Source: Novosphingobium profundi
GTDB taxonomy: Bacteria > Pseudomonadota > Alphaproteobacteria > Sphingomonadales > Sphingomonadaceae
Assembly (NCBI RefSeq): GCF_018491765.1
Contig: NZ_JABWCU010000021.1
Span: 45,512 to 109,511 of the forward strand
Length of the DNA: 64,000 nucleotides
Direction of reading: 5' to 3'
Below are positions 34,781-43,320 of this stretch, one piece after another. A program made the translations under genes and the position numbers. The first letter of the stretch is position 1. Each line of letters opens with the position of its first letter. The notes beneath the pieces were generated by a model. That model worked only from the letters and a program-made list of their open reading frames with translations. It had not been told where the DNA came from and did not search any database.

Positions 34781-35539
34781 TCAGGCGTACCAGCGGCAGA
34801 ATCCATCCTGCGTCGCCCGGTCGAGCACCTGGCGATAGCTTGCAAACGCCCCCTCGTCCGGGGTCACCACGCCGAAGCGGACCGGATGCTCGGGCCGGAT
34901 CGGCAGCAATGCGGTGGGGCAGGCGACGGGCATGAGCTGCGACCCAAGCCCGGCGTGGAGCGTAGAGAGCTGGCCATAGAGGTGCCCCTCGCGCGTCGCG
35001 CGGCCCAGCATGATGAGGCGGTACTGCCCCTCTTCGCTGGTCACCAGGTAGGTGTGCCCGGACAAGTTGGGCATCGCCACGAAACCGGCCTGGGTGAAGG
35101 CGCTGTCCTCGCGCTCGCTTTCCGCAAAGGCCAGGTGCCCGCCACCTTCGTCCCAGTAGATCTCGGTACGGTAGGCGAAGATCGCGCCGGGCTGGCTGAA
35201 GGCAGGGCGCAAGGTGAGGTAGGCGCCCTCGATCCAGCGCACCGCAGGCCGGCTGTACGAGCCCATCGCCGGCGGCGCGAGCATCGCCGCCGCCTCGGGC
35301 GGCACGGGCGCGGATGCGCTTTCGCCGCGCAGCGAGGTGCCCAGCACGTCCTCGATCCGCACCAGCGTCGCCAGCGAGAAGGGCCGACTGCCCGAGAGCG
35401 CCTTTTCCAGCGTCGAAAGCGAGACCCGCGCGAGGTCGGCCAGAGCCTGGCGCGAGATGCGCCGGCGCGCCAGTTCCTCGCGCAGGCGGTGGGCGATGGC
35501 CGCGTTGTCGGCGCCGGTCAGTTCGGGAGCGTGGGTCAT
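34781..35539 (-). CDS. XRE-type helix-turn-helix regulator with a long C-terminal domain
   Basis: This is a 252-residue protein. The HTH occupies residues 15-70 (RLREELARRRISRQALADLA; LSTLEKALSGSRPFSLATL). The remaining 180 residues form an unidentified mixed domain with several strands (GAIFAYRTEIYWDEGG, GHTYLVTSEEGQYRLIML), perhaps a ligand-binding fold. An overlapping reading in another frame is rejected, because the HTH lies in this one. It is divergent from the VWA/sortase genes, with a 159-base gap between, so it probably controls them. The ligand is unknown. Confidence 0.8.
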   Translation of the reverse strand: MTHAPELTGADNAAIAHRLREELARRRISRQALADLARVSLSTLEKALSGSRPFSLATLVRIEDVLGTSLRGESASAPVPPEAAAMLAPPAMGSYSRPAVRWIEGAYLTLRPAFSQPGAIFAYRTEIYWDEGGGHLAFAESEREDSAFTQAGFVAMPNLSGHTYLVTSEEGQYRLIMLGRATREGHLYGQLSTLHAGLGSQLMPVACPTALLPIRPEHPVRFGVVTPDEGAFASYRQVLDRATQDGFCRWYA

Positions 35540-35698
35540 GCGATCCTGCGTTACCGTACAATTCCGGACAAATCCGCCTTTTTCGTCAGGATCGGCCCAT
35601 CCGTCCGGTTCGGTCCCGGAAACTGGCGGTTCTTTCGCGTGGCTGTGCGGCCTTGCGCCTGCCTAGTGAGAGGGCTCCCACCACGACGGAGCCACGCC

Positions 35699-37834
35699 AT
35701 GTCCACCTCGTTCTCCCGATCCGCCCACCGCCGCGCCCTTGCCCGGCGCCCCTTCCTCGCCGCCGCCGCAGTTGCCCTGACGCTGGGCAGCGCGCCCGCG
35801 ACCCGGGCGCAGGATGCGCCCGACCCCGCCGCGGGGGGCGCCCTCATCCTCACGAGCGCCGATGGCACCGTGACCGCCCCGGCGATGCGGCTCGGCTCGG
35901 ACATGAACGTCGAGGTCACCGGCACGGTCATGCGCGTGAAGGTCACCCAGGCCTTCCGCAACACCTCGAAGCAGTGGATGGAGGCCAGCTATCTCTTCCC
36001 CCTCCCCGAGGACGGCGCGGTCGACACGCTCAAGATGGTCGTCGGCCAGCGCGTGATCGTGGGGACCATCCAGCGCAAGCAGGCCGCGCGCGAACTCTAC
36101 GAGGAGGCGCGCGCCAAGGGGCAGAAGGCCGGGCTGGTCGAGGCCGAGCGGCCCAATCTCTTCCGCAGCCAGGTCGCCAACGTGGCGCCCGGCGAAACGG
36201 TGCTGATCGCGATCGAATTCCAGGCCCCGGTGCGCCAGGTGAACGGGGAATTCGCGCTGCGCCTGCCGCTCGTCGCGGGGCCGCGCTACGTGCCCCCGCA
36301 TAGTCTGTCGTCCCCCGCCGCGCTTCGCGACGCCGCGCGGGTGACCGCGCCACTTGCCACCTCGAATGCAGGGCTCAACCCGGTCTCGATCACCGTCCAC
36401 CTTGCCCCCGGTTTCGTGCCCGCCAACGTGATCAGCCCCTACCACCGCATCAACGTGGCCGAGGACGGTCCCTCGGCGCGCACGGTGACCCTCGCGGCGG
36501 GCGCGGAGACGGCCGACCGCGACTTCGAGCTGCGCTGGCGCTCGGCGAGCGCGGATCCCACGCTCGCGCTGTTCCACCAGCGCCTCGCCGACACGGATCA
36601 TCAGGAGGATTACTATATGGCGACGATCACCCCCCAGGTCCACGTCAAGGCCGCCGAGGCGCCCGCGCGCGAGATGGTCTTCGTGATCGACAACAGCGGC
36701 TCGATGGGCGGCGGCTCGATGGACGCAGCCAAGGCCAGCCTGCTCCATGCGCTTTCCACGCTGCGCCCGCAGGACCGCTTCAACGTGATCCGCTTCGACG
36801 ACACGATGACCCCGCTCTTCGAGACCTCGATGCCCGCGAGTGCCGAGCAGGTCGCGCTTGCCCGCAGCTTCACGCAAGGGCTCGAGGCCGATGGCGGCAC
36901 CGAGATGCTCCTCGCGCTCAAGGCCGCGCTGGCCGACCCCGATCCGGGCGCCAAGGGCGTGCGCCAGGTCATCTTCCTCACCGACGGAGACCTCTCCAAC
37001 GAGCGCGAGATGATGGCCGAGATCGCCGCGCACGCCGGGCGCACCCGCGTGTTCATGGTCGGCATCGGCTCGGCGCCCAACACCTATCTCATGCACCGCA
37101 TGGCCGAAGCCGGGCGCGGGACTTATACCCATATCGGCGCGAACCAGGACGTCCTCGCCCGGATGACTTCGCTGCTCGACCGGATCAAGGCCCCGGCGCT
37201 GCACGATCTCTCGGTCCGCGTCGAAGGCGCCACGCTCGACCTCACGCCCACCCGCCTGCCCGACCTCTATGCCGGGGAACCGCTGGTGCTGCTGGGCAAG
37301 GGCACGGTGGCGGGCGCACAGGGACGGTTGATCCTGAGCGGCACGCTTGAGGGCAAGCCCTGGCACCAGAGCGTGGAGCTTGCCGGGGCCACCGACAGCC
37401 CGGCGATTGCCAGGCTCTGGGCCAATCGCCGGATCGCCGACGTCGAAGCCGCGCGCTGGGCGAACGAGATCGACGGCAACGATGCCGACGAGGCGATCGC
37501 CCGGCTTGGCCTTACCTATGGCCTCGTCACCAGCCAGACGAGCCTCGTCGCGATCGACAAGACTCCCGCCCGGCCCGCCGGAACCCCGCTCACCCAGCAG
37601 GACCTGCCGCTTGCGCTACCCAAGGGCTGGAGCATGGAGGCGCTGTTCGGCCAGGATCGCGCGCAAGACCGCCCCGCCGCCCCCCTGCGCGAGGACGAGG
37701 CGCGGCTCGACCTGCCGCAGACGGCAACCGGCTATCTCGGCCGCATCGCCCAGGGCCTCTCGCTTCTCGCGGGCGGACTTGCCAGCCTGTGGCTCACCCG
37801 CCGCCGTCGCACCGTCAAAGGGTCGCGCGCATGA
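35699..37834 (+). CDS. VIT and VWA domain protein, proteobacterial sortase target
   Basis: The ATG at 35699 gives 711 residues: a signal peptide (about 1-38), a VIT domain (50-180: VTQAFRNTSKQWMEASYLFP, ERPNLFRSQVANVAPGE) and a VWA domain from about residue 320 with an intact metal-binding motif in VFVIDNSGSMGG. The C-terminus has LPQTATG, then a hydrophobic stretch and RRRR, which is a sortase-sorting signal. This architecture is the known target of the marine-proteobacterial (class GN) sortase. The gene overlaps the sortase start by 4 bases. It is probably anchored at the cell surface, where VWA could mediate adhesion. Confidence 0.9.
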   Translation: MSTSFSRSAHRRALARRPFLAAAAVALTLGSAPATRAQDAPDPAAGGALILTSADGTVTAPAMRLGSDMNVEVTGTVMRVKVTQAFRNTSKQWMEASYLFPLPEDGAVDTLKMVVGQRVIVGTIQRKQAARELYEEARAKGQKAGLVEAERPNLFRSQVANVAPGETVLIAIEFQAPVRQVNGEFALRLPLVAGPRYVPPHSLSSPAALRDAARVTAPLATSNAGLNPVSITVHLAPGFVPANVISPYHRINVAEDGPSARTVTLAAGAETADRDFELRWRSASADPTLALFHQRLADTDHQEDYYMATITPQVHVKAAEAPAREMVFVIDNSGSMGGGSMDAAKASLLHALSTLRPQDRFNVIRFDDTMTPLFETSMPASAEQVALARSFTQGLEADGGTEMLLALKAALADPDPGAKGVRQVIFLTDGDLSNEREMMAEIAAHAGRTRVFMVGIGSAPNTYLMHRMAEAGRGTYTHIGANQDVLARMTSLLDRIKAPALHDLSVRVEGATLDLTPTRLPDLYAGEPLVLLGKGTVAGAQGRLILSGTLEGKPWHQSVELAGATDSPAIARLWANRRIADVEAARWANEIDGNDADEAIARLGLTYGLVTSQTSLVAIDKTPARPAGTPLTQQDLPLALPKGWSMEALFGQDRAQDRPAAPLREDEARLDLPQTATGYLGRIAQGLSLLAGGLASLWLTRRRRTVKGSRA

Positions 37835-38523
37835 GCGCGGGCGCGCGCCGCGAGGCCGCCCTGCGCGGCCTGCTCGGCCTTGGCGGTCTGGGTGCGGTCG
37901 TCTGCGGGGGGCTGCTCGTGATGCAGGGCGTCGCGGTTCCTCGCGCGGCCGAGGCGGGGCAGGCGCGGCTCGAGCGCGCCTTCGCAACGCAGGCCGCCCG
38001 ACACGCCGATCGCAGCGAGGAACCGGGCGAGCCCAGCCCGCAGGCGATCATTCCCTTCGTCTCGCCGGTCGACTTGTCGCACCCTGCCACTCCGGCCGCC
38101 CCGGCCGCCGCCCCTGCCCTGCTGCGCCTTTCGGTCGCCCGGCTCGGGGTTCGCGAGATCGTGACGAGCGGGGAGGCGACCCACGACACGCTCGCCAGCG
38201 GCCCGATCATGGTCAAGGCCGCCAGCGCGCAGAGCCCGGTCACCATCCTCGCCGCGCACCGCGATACGCATTTCCTTTTCGTGCGCGACCTTGCGAAGGG
38301 CGACGTGATCGAATTGCAGAACCCCTCGGGCGCGCGGGCCCGCTATCGGGTGGTGCGCTTCGAGACCGTGCGCTGGGACCGTTTCAGCTATCCGCGCGAC
38401 CCGGCGCGTGCGCTGCTGGCGCTCGTCACCTGCTACCCCTTCGGGGGCACCGAATACGGCGGCCCCTTGCGCCGCGTCGCCTGGGCGGAGCGCATGGACG
38501 CGGATAGCGCCAGCCAGGCGTAG
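37831..38523 (+). CDS. class GN (marine proteobacterial) sortase
   Basis: The ATG at 37831 overlaps the VWA gene's stop and gives 230 residues. One membrane helix (LLGLGGLGAVVCGGLLVM, about 11-30) anchors it. The sortase triad is visible: His in ILAAHRDTHF, Cys in LVTCYPFGG and Arg in GPLRRVAW. It cleaves the LPxT-like signal of its partner and transfers it, by family analogy, to an envelope acceptor. The dedicated two-gene arrangement is typical for this family. A strong hairpin about 130 bases downstream may end the transcript. Confidence 0.9.
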   Translation: MSAGARREAALRGLLGLGGLGAVVCGGLLVMQGVAVPRAAEAGQARLERAFATQAARHADRSEEPGEPSPQAIIPFVSPVDLSHPATPAAPAAAPALLRLSVARLGVREIVTSGEATHDTLASGPIMVKAASAQSPVTILAAHRDTHFLFVRDLAKGDVIELQNPSGARARYRVVRFETVRWDRFSYPRDPARALLALVTCYPFGGTEYGGPLRRVAWAERMDADSASQA

Positions 38524-38650
38524 CCGAAGGTCTCGAGCAACGCCGCTTGCAGGCTCGTGGGATGCCAGTCGCTGCGGTAGGTCAGGCCAAGCTGACGCTT
38601 CTGGCTTTCGACGAGCGGCCCGATCCGATCTACGCCCCCGCACATGTTGC

Positions 38651-38688
38651 AGCGCTCCATTGGATCCGCGTAGATCCGGTGGAGCGCT
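38651..38688 (+). terminator. rho-independent-type terminator candidate after the sortase gene
   Basis: AGCGCTCCA (38651-38659) pairs perfectly with TGGAGCGCT (38680-38688). An inner GGATC/GATCC pair extends the stem past a two-base mismatch. The 3' arm is followed by TTT, giving four T in a row. It lies 128 bases after the sortase stop codon. Confidence 0.5.
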
Positions 38689-39360
38689 TTTGCACGGCAC
38701 CGCGACAAGCCGAGTTATGGCGAAGAGGCATTGCGAGGCGAATTGGCGATCAAACCGCATGGCAATGAGGATATTCTTTCGTTCGGGGGGAAATGAGGCC
38801 TTTCGAACGCCGAATGACTCTCGATTTCCTGAGTGAAGCTTCCGCGCACATTTCGAGGCGAAATATCTTCAAAAAATGAGCCACCAGGAGCCGTTTTCAG
38901 AGCGATCTGCGACGGCTTCCGACCCGATCTTCATCTTCGCAGGAATTCGCCTCTACGGGGCTCCCAAGGCAAATTTAGCCTATTTCACGTTTTGTTCCGA
39001 TCTGCCCTTCCGGGAGTTCCCACGCTTCACATCGGAGGGAGCTCGGCCCGCCTTGAGTGAGCGCGTTCCATCGGGATTGGCGATGGAAGAGCTGTCAGCG
39101 CAAAGTTGGCTTCGAGCCAACGCATGCTTTCCGGTCAGCTGTTCGGTCTGCCGTACGAGGCAAGGCATCTACGGTTCTTGCCAAGTCTGGCAGACGGGGC
39201 TGCAAGGTTTCAACTCAGCGCCCTCCTTCTTCCTCTTAGTCCATCCAAAACCTTGGGCTTCATGAGGGTTAGACGGGTTATATCGAAGAGTTAGATAAAG
39301 TTAGAGCTTGCGCACTTCGCCGTGAATCGCGCAGCTTCGACGAGTCGCGGCAATCGGGTC
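38689..39360. other. gene-poor, AT-richer stretch beside the iteron array
   Basis: I see no convincing gene here; the short open frames lack family features and have unlikely composition. Small inverted repeats are visible: ATTTCG/CGAAAT at 38852-38868, TTCCATCG/CGATGGAA at 39066-39088, and GTTGGCT/AGCCAAC at 39105-39121 with a 3-base loop. An AT-rich stretch with three GTTAGA copies occupies 39265-39310, directly before the iterons. It could serve as the DNA-unwinding element of an origin. Confidence 0.45.
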
Positions 39361-39610
39361 GTTCCTGTTGTATCGATGATGCGTTCCCGATGTATCGAGC
39401 TTGTCGTTCCCGAAGGATCGAGACCCGGTTCCCGATGGGTCGAAGCCATGGCCAAGTCTGTTCCCGGAGTGTCGAAGACCCTGCTTTGCACCGGAAAATT
39501 GAAAGAGTTTCCTGTGGGCAACTCAAAAGATCGTTCAAATCCACGTACGCCATGACGAACCTTCGCACATCCGGGAACGCCGCGTCGGCCGAACGCGACA
39601 CTTCGGGAAC
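39361..39610 (+). repeat. iteron-like array, likely replication origin
   Basis: Five direct copies of a unit close to GTTCCCGATGTATCGA start at 39361, 39383, 39406, 39428 and 39460, spaced 22, 23, 22 and 32 bases, or about two to three helical turns. Two further copies lie in inverse orientation at 39563-39578 and 39595-39610. Helically phased repeats near a rep gene are the classical form of Rep-binding iterons. repA lies about 0.8 kb away, so this is the best candidate for the plasmid origin. The copies differ at several positions. Rep binding is inference. Confidence 0.7.
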
Positions 39611-39631
39611 GGAGCGGCGCCACATCGGATT

Positions 39632-40147
39632 TCACGCGTAGATCGCGGCGGCTTCAGGGCGCAGCCGGTAGCCGGTAGCGGTGCGCTCGAGATCGCGCGG
39701 GTGGGGAATGTTGCCGGCAGGAAGGACGGGAAGCCGCGCGGTCTGCGGCCACCGATGGCGGATCTCGGCCATGAGCGCGGTGCGAAAGCGTGCCGAACGC
39801 GCGGGATCCTCACCGCGCAGGAACGTGATCCAGGCATGGCCGGGGCGGACCATCTCGATCGCGCTCGCCATCATCTCGGCATCGTCGCGGCCCCGCCAGA
39901 CGCCGGCATTGAGGGTAATCGGCATGCCGGGTGGCGAGATCGCGCGCACGTCGGCGTCGGTGGCGGCATCGAGGTGGTAGCCCTGTTTCCGGGCAGCTGC
40001 GTCCAGCGTGGCGAGGAAGCCCTTGCGGGCCGCGGCGTCGGGTAGCGGGACGTCCCAGGCTTCGAGCGTCTCTTGCGCGGGCCTTGGCTTGGCCGGGGCG
40101 CAGGCCGGTGCCAGCGCGATCAGGATGGGAAGCAGGGCCGTGCGCAT
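39632..40147 (-). CDS. hypothetical exported protein (possible lipoprotein)
   Basis: The 171 residues begin with a short signal sequence (MRTALLPILIALAPACAPA) with a possible, non-ideal lipobox cysteine at 16. The body has a compact alpha/beta pattern (MPITLNAGVWRGRDDAEMMA, GHAWITFLRG) with no family I recognise. It stands between the iteron array and repA on the repA strand, separated from the end of repA by 245 bases. A role in replication is not indicated. Confidence 0.6.
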   Translation of the reverse strand: MRTALLPILIALAPACAPAKPRPAQETLEAWDVPLPDAAARKGFLATLDAAARKQGYHLDAATDADVRAISPPGMPITLNAGVWRGRDDAEMMASAIEMVRPGHAWITFLRGEDPARSARFRTALMAEIRHRWPQTARLPVLPAGNIPHPRDLERTATGYRLRPEAAAIYA

Positions 40148-40392
40148 GGGGCGAGCCTACGGCGTGTTCGGATCGGGGTAAAGGCAAGGGGGGAGAGAGG
40201 CCGCGGATTACGACAATCGACACCGGGGGGCGGGAGCGCGTGGCTCGCAACGACGTGATGGTGTGGGACGATCGGGGGGAGGTTCGTGTCCGGTGGAGGC
40301 AGGCTGGAAGGAGGGAGGATGTGGGACCGGGGGGCTGGCAGAGGGGCGATGGCGGGGGCGTCACGGCGTGGTCGCGCGGCGCCCCCCTGCCC

Positions 40393-41685
40393 TCACCCGC
40401 GCAACTGGTGCTTGTGCTTGGCGTGGTGGCGACGGACCCAGCCGATGAAGGCGCGTTGCCAGTTGGCGGGGGTGCGCTCGGCGTCGGCCTCGACCCAGCG
40501 CTCGAACTCGGCGTGGAGCGCGTAGAGGTCCCAGCCGGGGCACTCGCCGCGCAGCGTGGCGATCGTTTCGTCGGTCATGAAACCGCGCGTGGCGTTGTCG
40601 GAAAGCCCTGCCACGGTCGAGCGGATGAGGCGCGCCGCGTCGAAGGTCTCGACCGGTTCGGGCGCGGGTTTCCTCGAGGAAACTTTGGCCCGGACAGGCC
40701 CCGGCGCGGGCGAACTCCGGGCCGGGGCCCCCTGCCCTTCCCCATCGTTCGCGGCGTGAGCTACGGCTTCACCCGGGGTTTCGGACGTTGTCGGCTTCGC
40801 CGTCTTTGCCGTTCTGGCCGGCTTTGCGGTGGCAACGTCGGCCCCGCCCTTCCCGTCGACACGCGTCATGCGCAGCATCGCCTCGCCGTCTCGGGCGGTC
40901 TCGACCGCGAGCGCGTAGCCGGGCAATTCGTCCTTCTCGGCCAGCTTGAGCATCTCGAACTTGAAGCGGCGGTATTGCCCTTCGGCGCCCGATTTCTCGA
41001 ACAGGACGGGCATGGTGATCGCGAAGCCGGCTTCGCCCGCGCCGCCCGCATGCTTGCGCGCGACGCGGTAGAGCCAGCGCTCGCGCCCGCCGGTGATGTC
41101 GAAATAGGCGCGGTCGATCGAGAGCACGCCGCCCTTCATCATCACGCCTTCCCAGAACCAGTTCGACAGCTCGATCGTCATGCCGCGCGAGCGCTCGGTC
41201 TTTTCGTCGACCAGCTGGGTCCAGCCGTCGAGCCAGGAGAAGGTGGCCTCGCGGCGGTTTTCGGCGCGGATGTTGGTCTTGATCGTGGTCGCCACCAGCC
41301 GGTCGAGCGCCTGGCCGAGCAGCTCGTAGGCGCGGCCCGTGGTCGGGCGGCCGATCGCGCGCAGGAGGTCGTAAGGCATGATGTTGAGCTTGCGCGGTAC
41401 GTCGTTGAGGCCGCGGCGCTGCATGTCGGCGATCACGCTGGCGCAATAGATCAGGATGTCGGCGTCCCAGATCGTGGCCATGCCATATTCGGGGCTGGCC
41501 GAGACGTGGACGCGCACCTGGCCATCGGGGCTGGTGTAGTCGATCGGCTTGATCCGCTTCGACTTGGCGAGGCTGAAGAAGGGGCGCTCCATCATCTCGC
41601 GCTGGTCGCGCATCGGCAGGTTCGCGATGTAGGGCAGGAAGAGGTCGAACTGTTCGGTCTCGGATGCCTTGCTGGCGCGGGTCAT
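40393..41685 (-). CDS. repA: replication initiator protein A (RPA family)
   Basis: The ATG at 41685 gives 430 residues; a GTG nine codons upstream is possible. The N-terminal 260 residues match the RPA replication-initiator family of alphaproteobacterial plasmids (MRDQREMMERPFFSLAKSKR, WDADILIYCASVIADMQRRG, LSIDRAYFDITGGRERWLYR). A low-complexity Ala/Pro/Thr linker (about 275-340) leads to a helical C-terminal domain (WQRAFIGWVRRHHAKHKHQL). It is the third gene after parA and parB on the same strand, an order like repABC but with a different initiator. It probably opens the origin at the iteron array. The linker-coding DNA contains a parS-like palindrome. Confidence 0.88.
   Translation of the reverse strand: MTRASKASETEQFDLFLPYIANLPMRDQREMMERPFFSLAKSKRIKPIDYTSPDGQVRVHVSASPEYGMATIWDADILIYCASVIADMQRRGLNDVPRKLNIMPYDLLRAIGRPTTGRAYELLGQALDRLVATTIKTNIRAENRREATFSWLDGWTQLVDEKTERSRGMTIELSNWFWEGVMMKGGVLSIDRAYFDITGGRERWLYRVARKHAGGAGEAGFAITMPVLFEKSGAEGQYRRFKFEMLKLAEKDELPGYALAVETARDGEAMLRMTRVDGKGGADVATAKPARTAKTAKPTTSETPGEAVAHAANDGEGQGAPARSSPAPGPVRAKVSSRKPAPEPVETFDAARLIRSTVAGLSDNATRGFMTDETIATLRGECPGWDLYALHAEFERWVEADAERTPANWQRAFIGWVRRHHAKHKHQLRG
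40668..40683. promoter_or_regulatory. parS-like 16-base palindrome inside repA
   Basis: GTTTCCTCGAGGAAAC is a perfect palindrome lying in the part of repA that codes for the flexible linker. The outer GTTTC/GAAAC arms equal those of the chromosomal parS consensus. The identical core occurs again at 42075-42090 beside parB. Confidence 0.6.
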
Positions 41686-41983
41686 GATCGGGACACTTTC
41701 GAAGGTGGGCACGCGAAGGCGCGAGCGAAGGGCAGGGCAGGGCTACGGGCCCCGCACGGAATCGGGGTGATGGGAATCGGATGAACCAAAGTGGTCCGAT
41801 CCGGCCTCGGGCACAACCGGGGAGGGGGGCTCCTGCAGGGGTTCCCGTGGAAAAGCGGGCTCGTCCCGGCGATGTGTTCCATGTGGGCGCCGCCGCGAAG
41901 GGCGTACGTTCGGCCGGAAGGATGGGGCGGCGCGCGGGTCAGGGCCGCCGGATCAGAGCCGGAAATCGCGTGGGCACCAAACG

Positions 41984-42013
41984 ACGAAGCAGGGACAATC
42001 GCCCCTGCTTCGT
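41984..42013 (-). promoter_or_regulatory. 11-base-pair perfect hairpin in the parB-repA gap
   Basis: ACGAAGCAGGG (41984-41994) and CCCTGCTTCGT (42003-42013) form a perfect stem with an 8-base loop, within the 427-base untranslated gap between parB and repA. No T-run follows on either strand, so it is not a classical terminator. In repABC plasmids the equivalent gap encodes a counter-transcribed RNA that limits initiator synthesis; a similar role here is inference. The rest of the gap holds the parS-like site and no gene that I can see. Confidence 0.5.
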
Positions 42014-42072
42014 GAAATGTTCGTGCTGTCGTGGTGGGAGGGGCCCCGGTCGGGGCTGGACCTCTTCTCCTG

Positions 42073-42092
42073 AAGTTTCCTCGAGGAAACTT
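42073..42092. promoter_or_regulatory. parS-like 20-base perfect palindrome next to parB
   Basis: AAGTTTCCTCGAGGAAACTT is a perfect 20-base palindrome 20 bases beyond the parB stop codon. Its 16-base core is the same as the site in repA. A half copy (GTTTCCTC) follows at 42101. It is a likely ParB-binding partition site. Confidence 0.65.
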
Positions 42093-42112
42093 TCGCACCC
42101 GTTTCCTCCTCG

Positions 42113-43222
42113 TCAGCTCACCGTGACGCCGTTCTTGCGCAAGGTGTCGAGCGCGTGGCGCAGCGCCTGGGCCAGCTGTTCGTCGCCCGCGCCGCTCGCC
42201 ATCGGCAAGTGGATGGTGACGCCCTGGCGCGAGACGTCCTTGACCTGGAGGATCGTGCGGCCGTGCGGGCCGGTGATCTCGAGCCGCAGGTCCTTCTTGA
42301 TCGAAGGGCCCGCAGACGGGGTATCGTCGTTCGCGCCGAGCAGGCGCTTAAGCGTTGCCGGACCCGCCAGGGCAGGGCGGCCGAGCGAAAGCGCGTCGGT
42401 GTTTTCACTGGCAATCGACTTCGCTTCCTTGCGCATCGCTTTGGCCAGGGCCTTGTCGTCGAGCGCGCAGGCGAGCCGGTAGGCCGGGTTCAGCGTCAGC
42501 TCGCCCGGATCGGCGAAGGCGAGCAGGATCTCGTCGGGGATCGTCGCGGCCTTGAGCATCTTGGAGAGCCAGCCCTTGGAGAGCTTGAGCCGCTCGGCCA
42601 TGCGCACCGCCTTGCCGCCATAGTGGATCGGCAGCGCGTCGGCGTAGTTGCGCGCGCGCTCGATGTCGGTGATGTCCTTGCGCGCGCGGTTCTCGATGTC
42701 GGCGAGGCGGAAGGCCGCTTCGTCGTCGAGTTCGGCCACTTGCGCGAGCAGCTTCATCTCGGGATAGGAATGCCCGCGCAGCCACGAGATCGCGAAGTGA
42801 CGCCGGGTGCCCGCGATCAGTTCGTAGTCGTGGTCGGGATCGCCCGCGAGGTGGCGCACGACCGCAGGCACTTTCTGCCCGCCCTCGGCGAGGATCGAAT
42901 CGATGAGGTCGCGGCAGCTCTCTTCGGAAAGGCGCGCCTGGTTGCGGGCATTGCCTTCCCACACGCGCACGCGCGCGGGGTCGAGCAAAAGCTGGGTGAC
43001 CTGGCGCACTTCGCCCGAGGCGACGCGGGCGAGCGCGTTCTCGCGCCCGAGCAGCGACAGGCCCGCACGCGAGGTGGCGCGTGGGCCGGCGAGCGCAGGG
43101 GCCTCGGACGCCGTCTGCGCGGAGGAAGCCGGGGCAGGGCTTGCCGCCGCGGGTGCGGCCGTGGTGTCTTCGTCCTCACCCGAGAGCAGGTTGGCAAGGT
43201 AATCGGATTGCTTGCGGGCCAT
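42113..43222 (-). CDS. parB: ParB-type plasmid partition protein
   Basis: The ATG at 43222 has an AGGAGG ribosome site 8 bases upstream and gives 369 residues; a longer reading is rejected. After an Ala-rich N-terminal tail, the ParB/RepB nuclease-like domain spans about 85-190, with GGQKVPAVVRHLAGDPDHDY and the arginine motif ELIAGTRRHFA. An HTH region follows (AERLKLSKGWLSKMLKAA, about 215-235). The C-terminal part (LDTLRKNG) should dimerise. It binds parS sites and works with ParA; palindromes at 42073 and 40668 are the candidates. The gene lies between parA and repA in one probable operon. Confidence 0.92.
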   Translation of the reverse strand: MARKQSDYLANLLSGEDEDTTAAPAAASPAPASSAQTASEAPALAGPRATSRAGLSLLGRENALARVASGEVRQVTQLLLDPARVRVWEGNARNQARLSEESCRDLIDSILAEGGQKVPAVVRHLAGDPDHDYELIAGTRRHFAISWLRGHSYPEMKLLAQVAELDDEAAFRLADIENRARKDITDIERARNYADALPIHYGGKAVRMAERLKLSKGWLSKMLKAATIPDEILLAFADPGELTLNPAYRLACALDDKALAKAMRKEAKSIASENTDALSLGRPALAGPATLKRLLGANDDTPSAGPSIKKDLRLEITGPHGRTILQVKDVSRQGVTIHLPMASGAGDEQLAQALRHALDTLRKNGVTVS

Positions 43223-43320
43223 GGGCTTACCTCCTGGACGGCATCGGGAACGCACGGAACATATGAAGAACAAATGCCGTGTAGGAAACGCTTTTCAACG
43301 TCTTGCGGGTGAAAAGTTGT

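Noticed and set aside
34704..35561. A 285-residue minus-strand frame overlapping the XRE regulator in a different frame.
   Set aside because: The HTH and ordered domain are in the 34781-35539 frame; this one is Arg/Ala/Pro-rich shadow.
38433..38708. A 91-residue minus-strand frame with a CxxC (RCNMCGG) near its start.
   Set aside because: Its start lies inside the terminator-like hairpin, its end overlaps the sortase gene, and no family is recognisable. It might be a gene remnant, but the support is too weak.
38876..39265. A 129-residue plus-strand frame in the gap before the iterons.
   Set aside because: It has no ribosome site or family features, and it spans several inverted repeats and origin-like DNA.
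39361..39480. CRISPR array.
   Set aside because: The repeats are about 16 bases with 6-16-base gaps, so there is no room for spacers and no cas genes are present. Iterons fit better.
39278..39641. Several short overlapping frames on both strands across the iterons.
   Set aside because: Their sequence simply translates the repeated DNA units.
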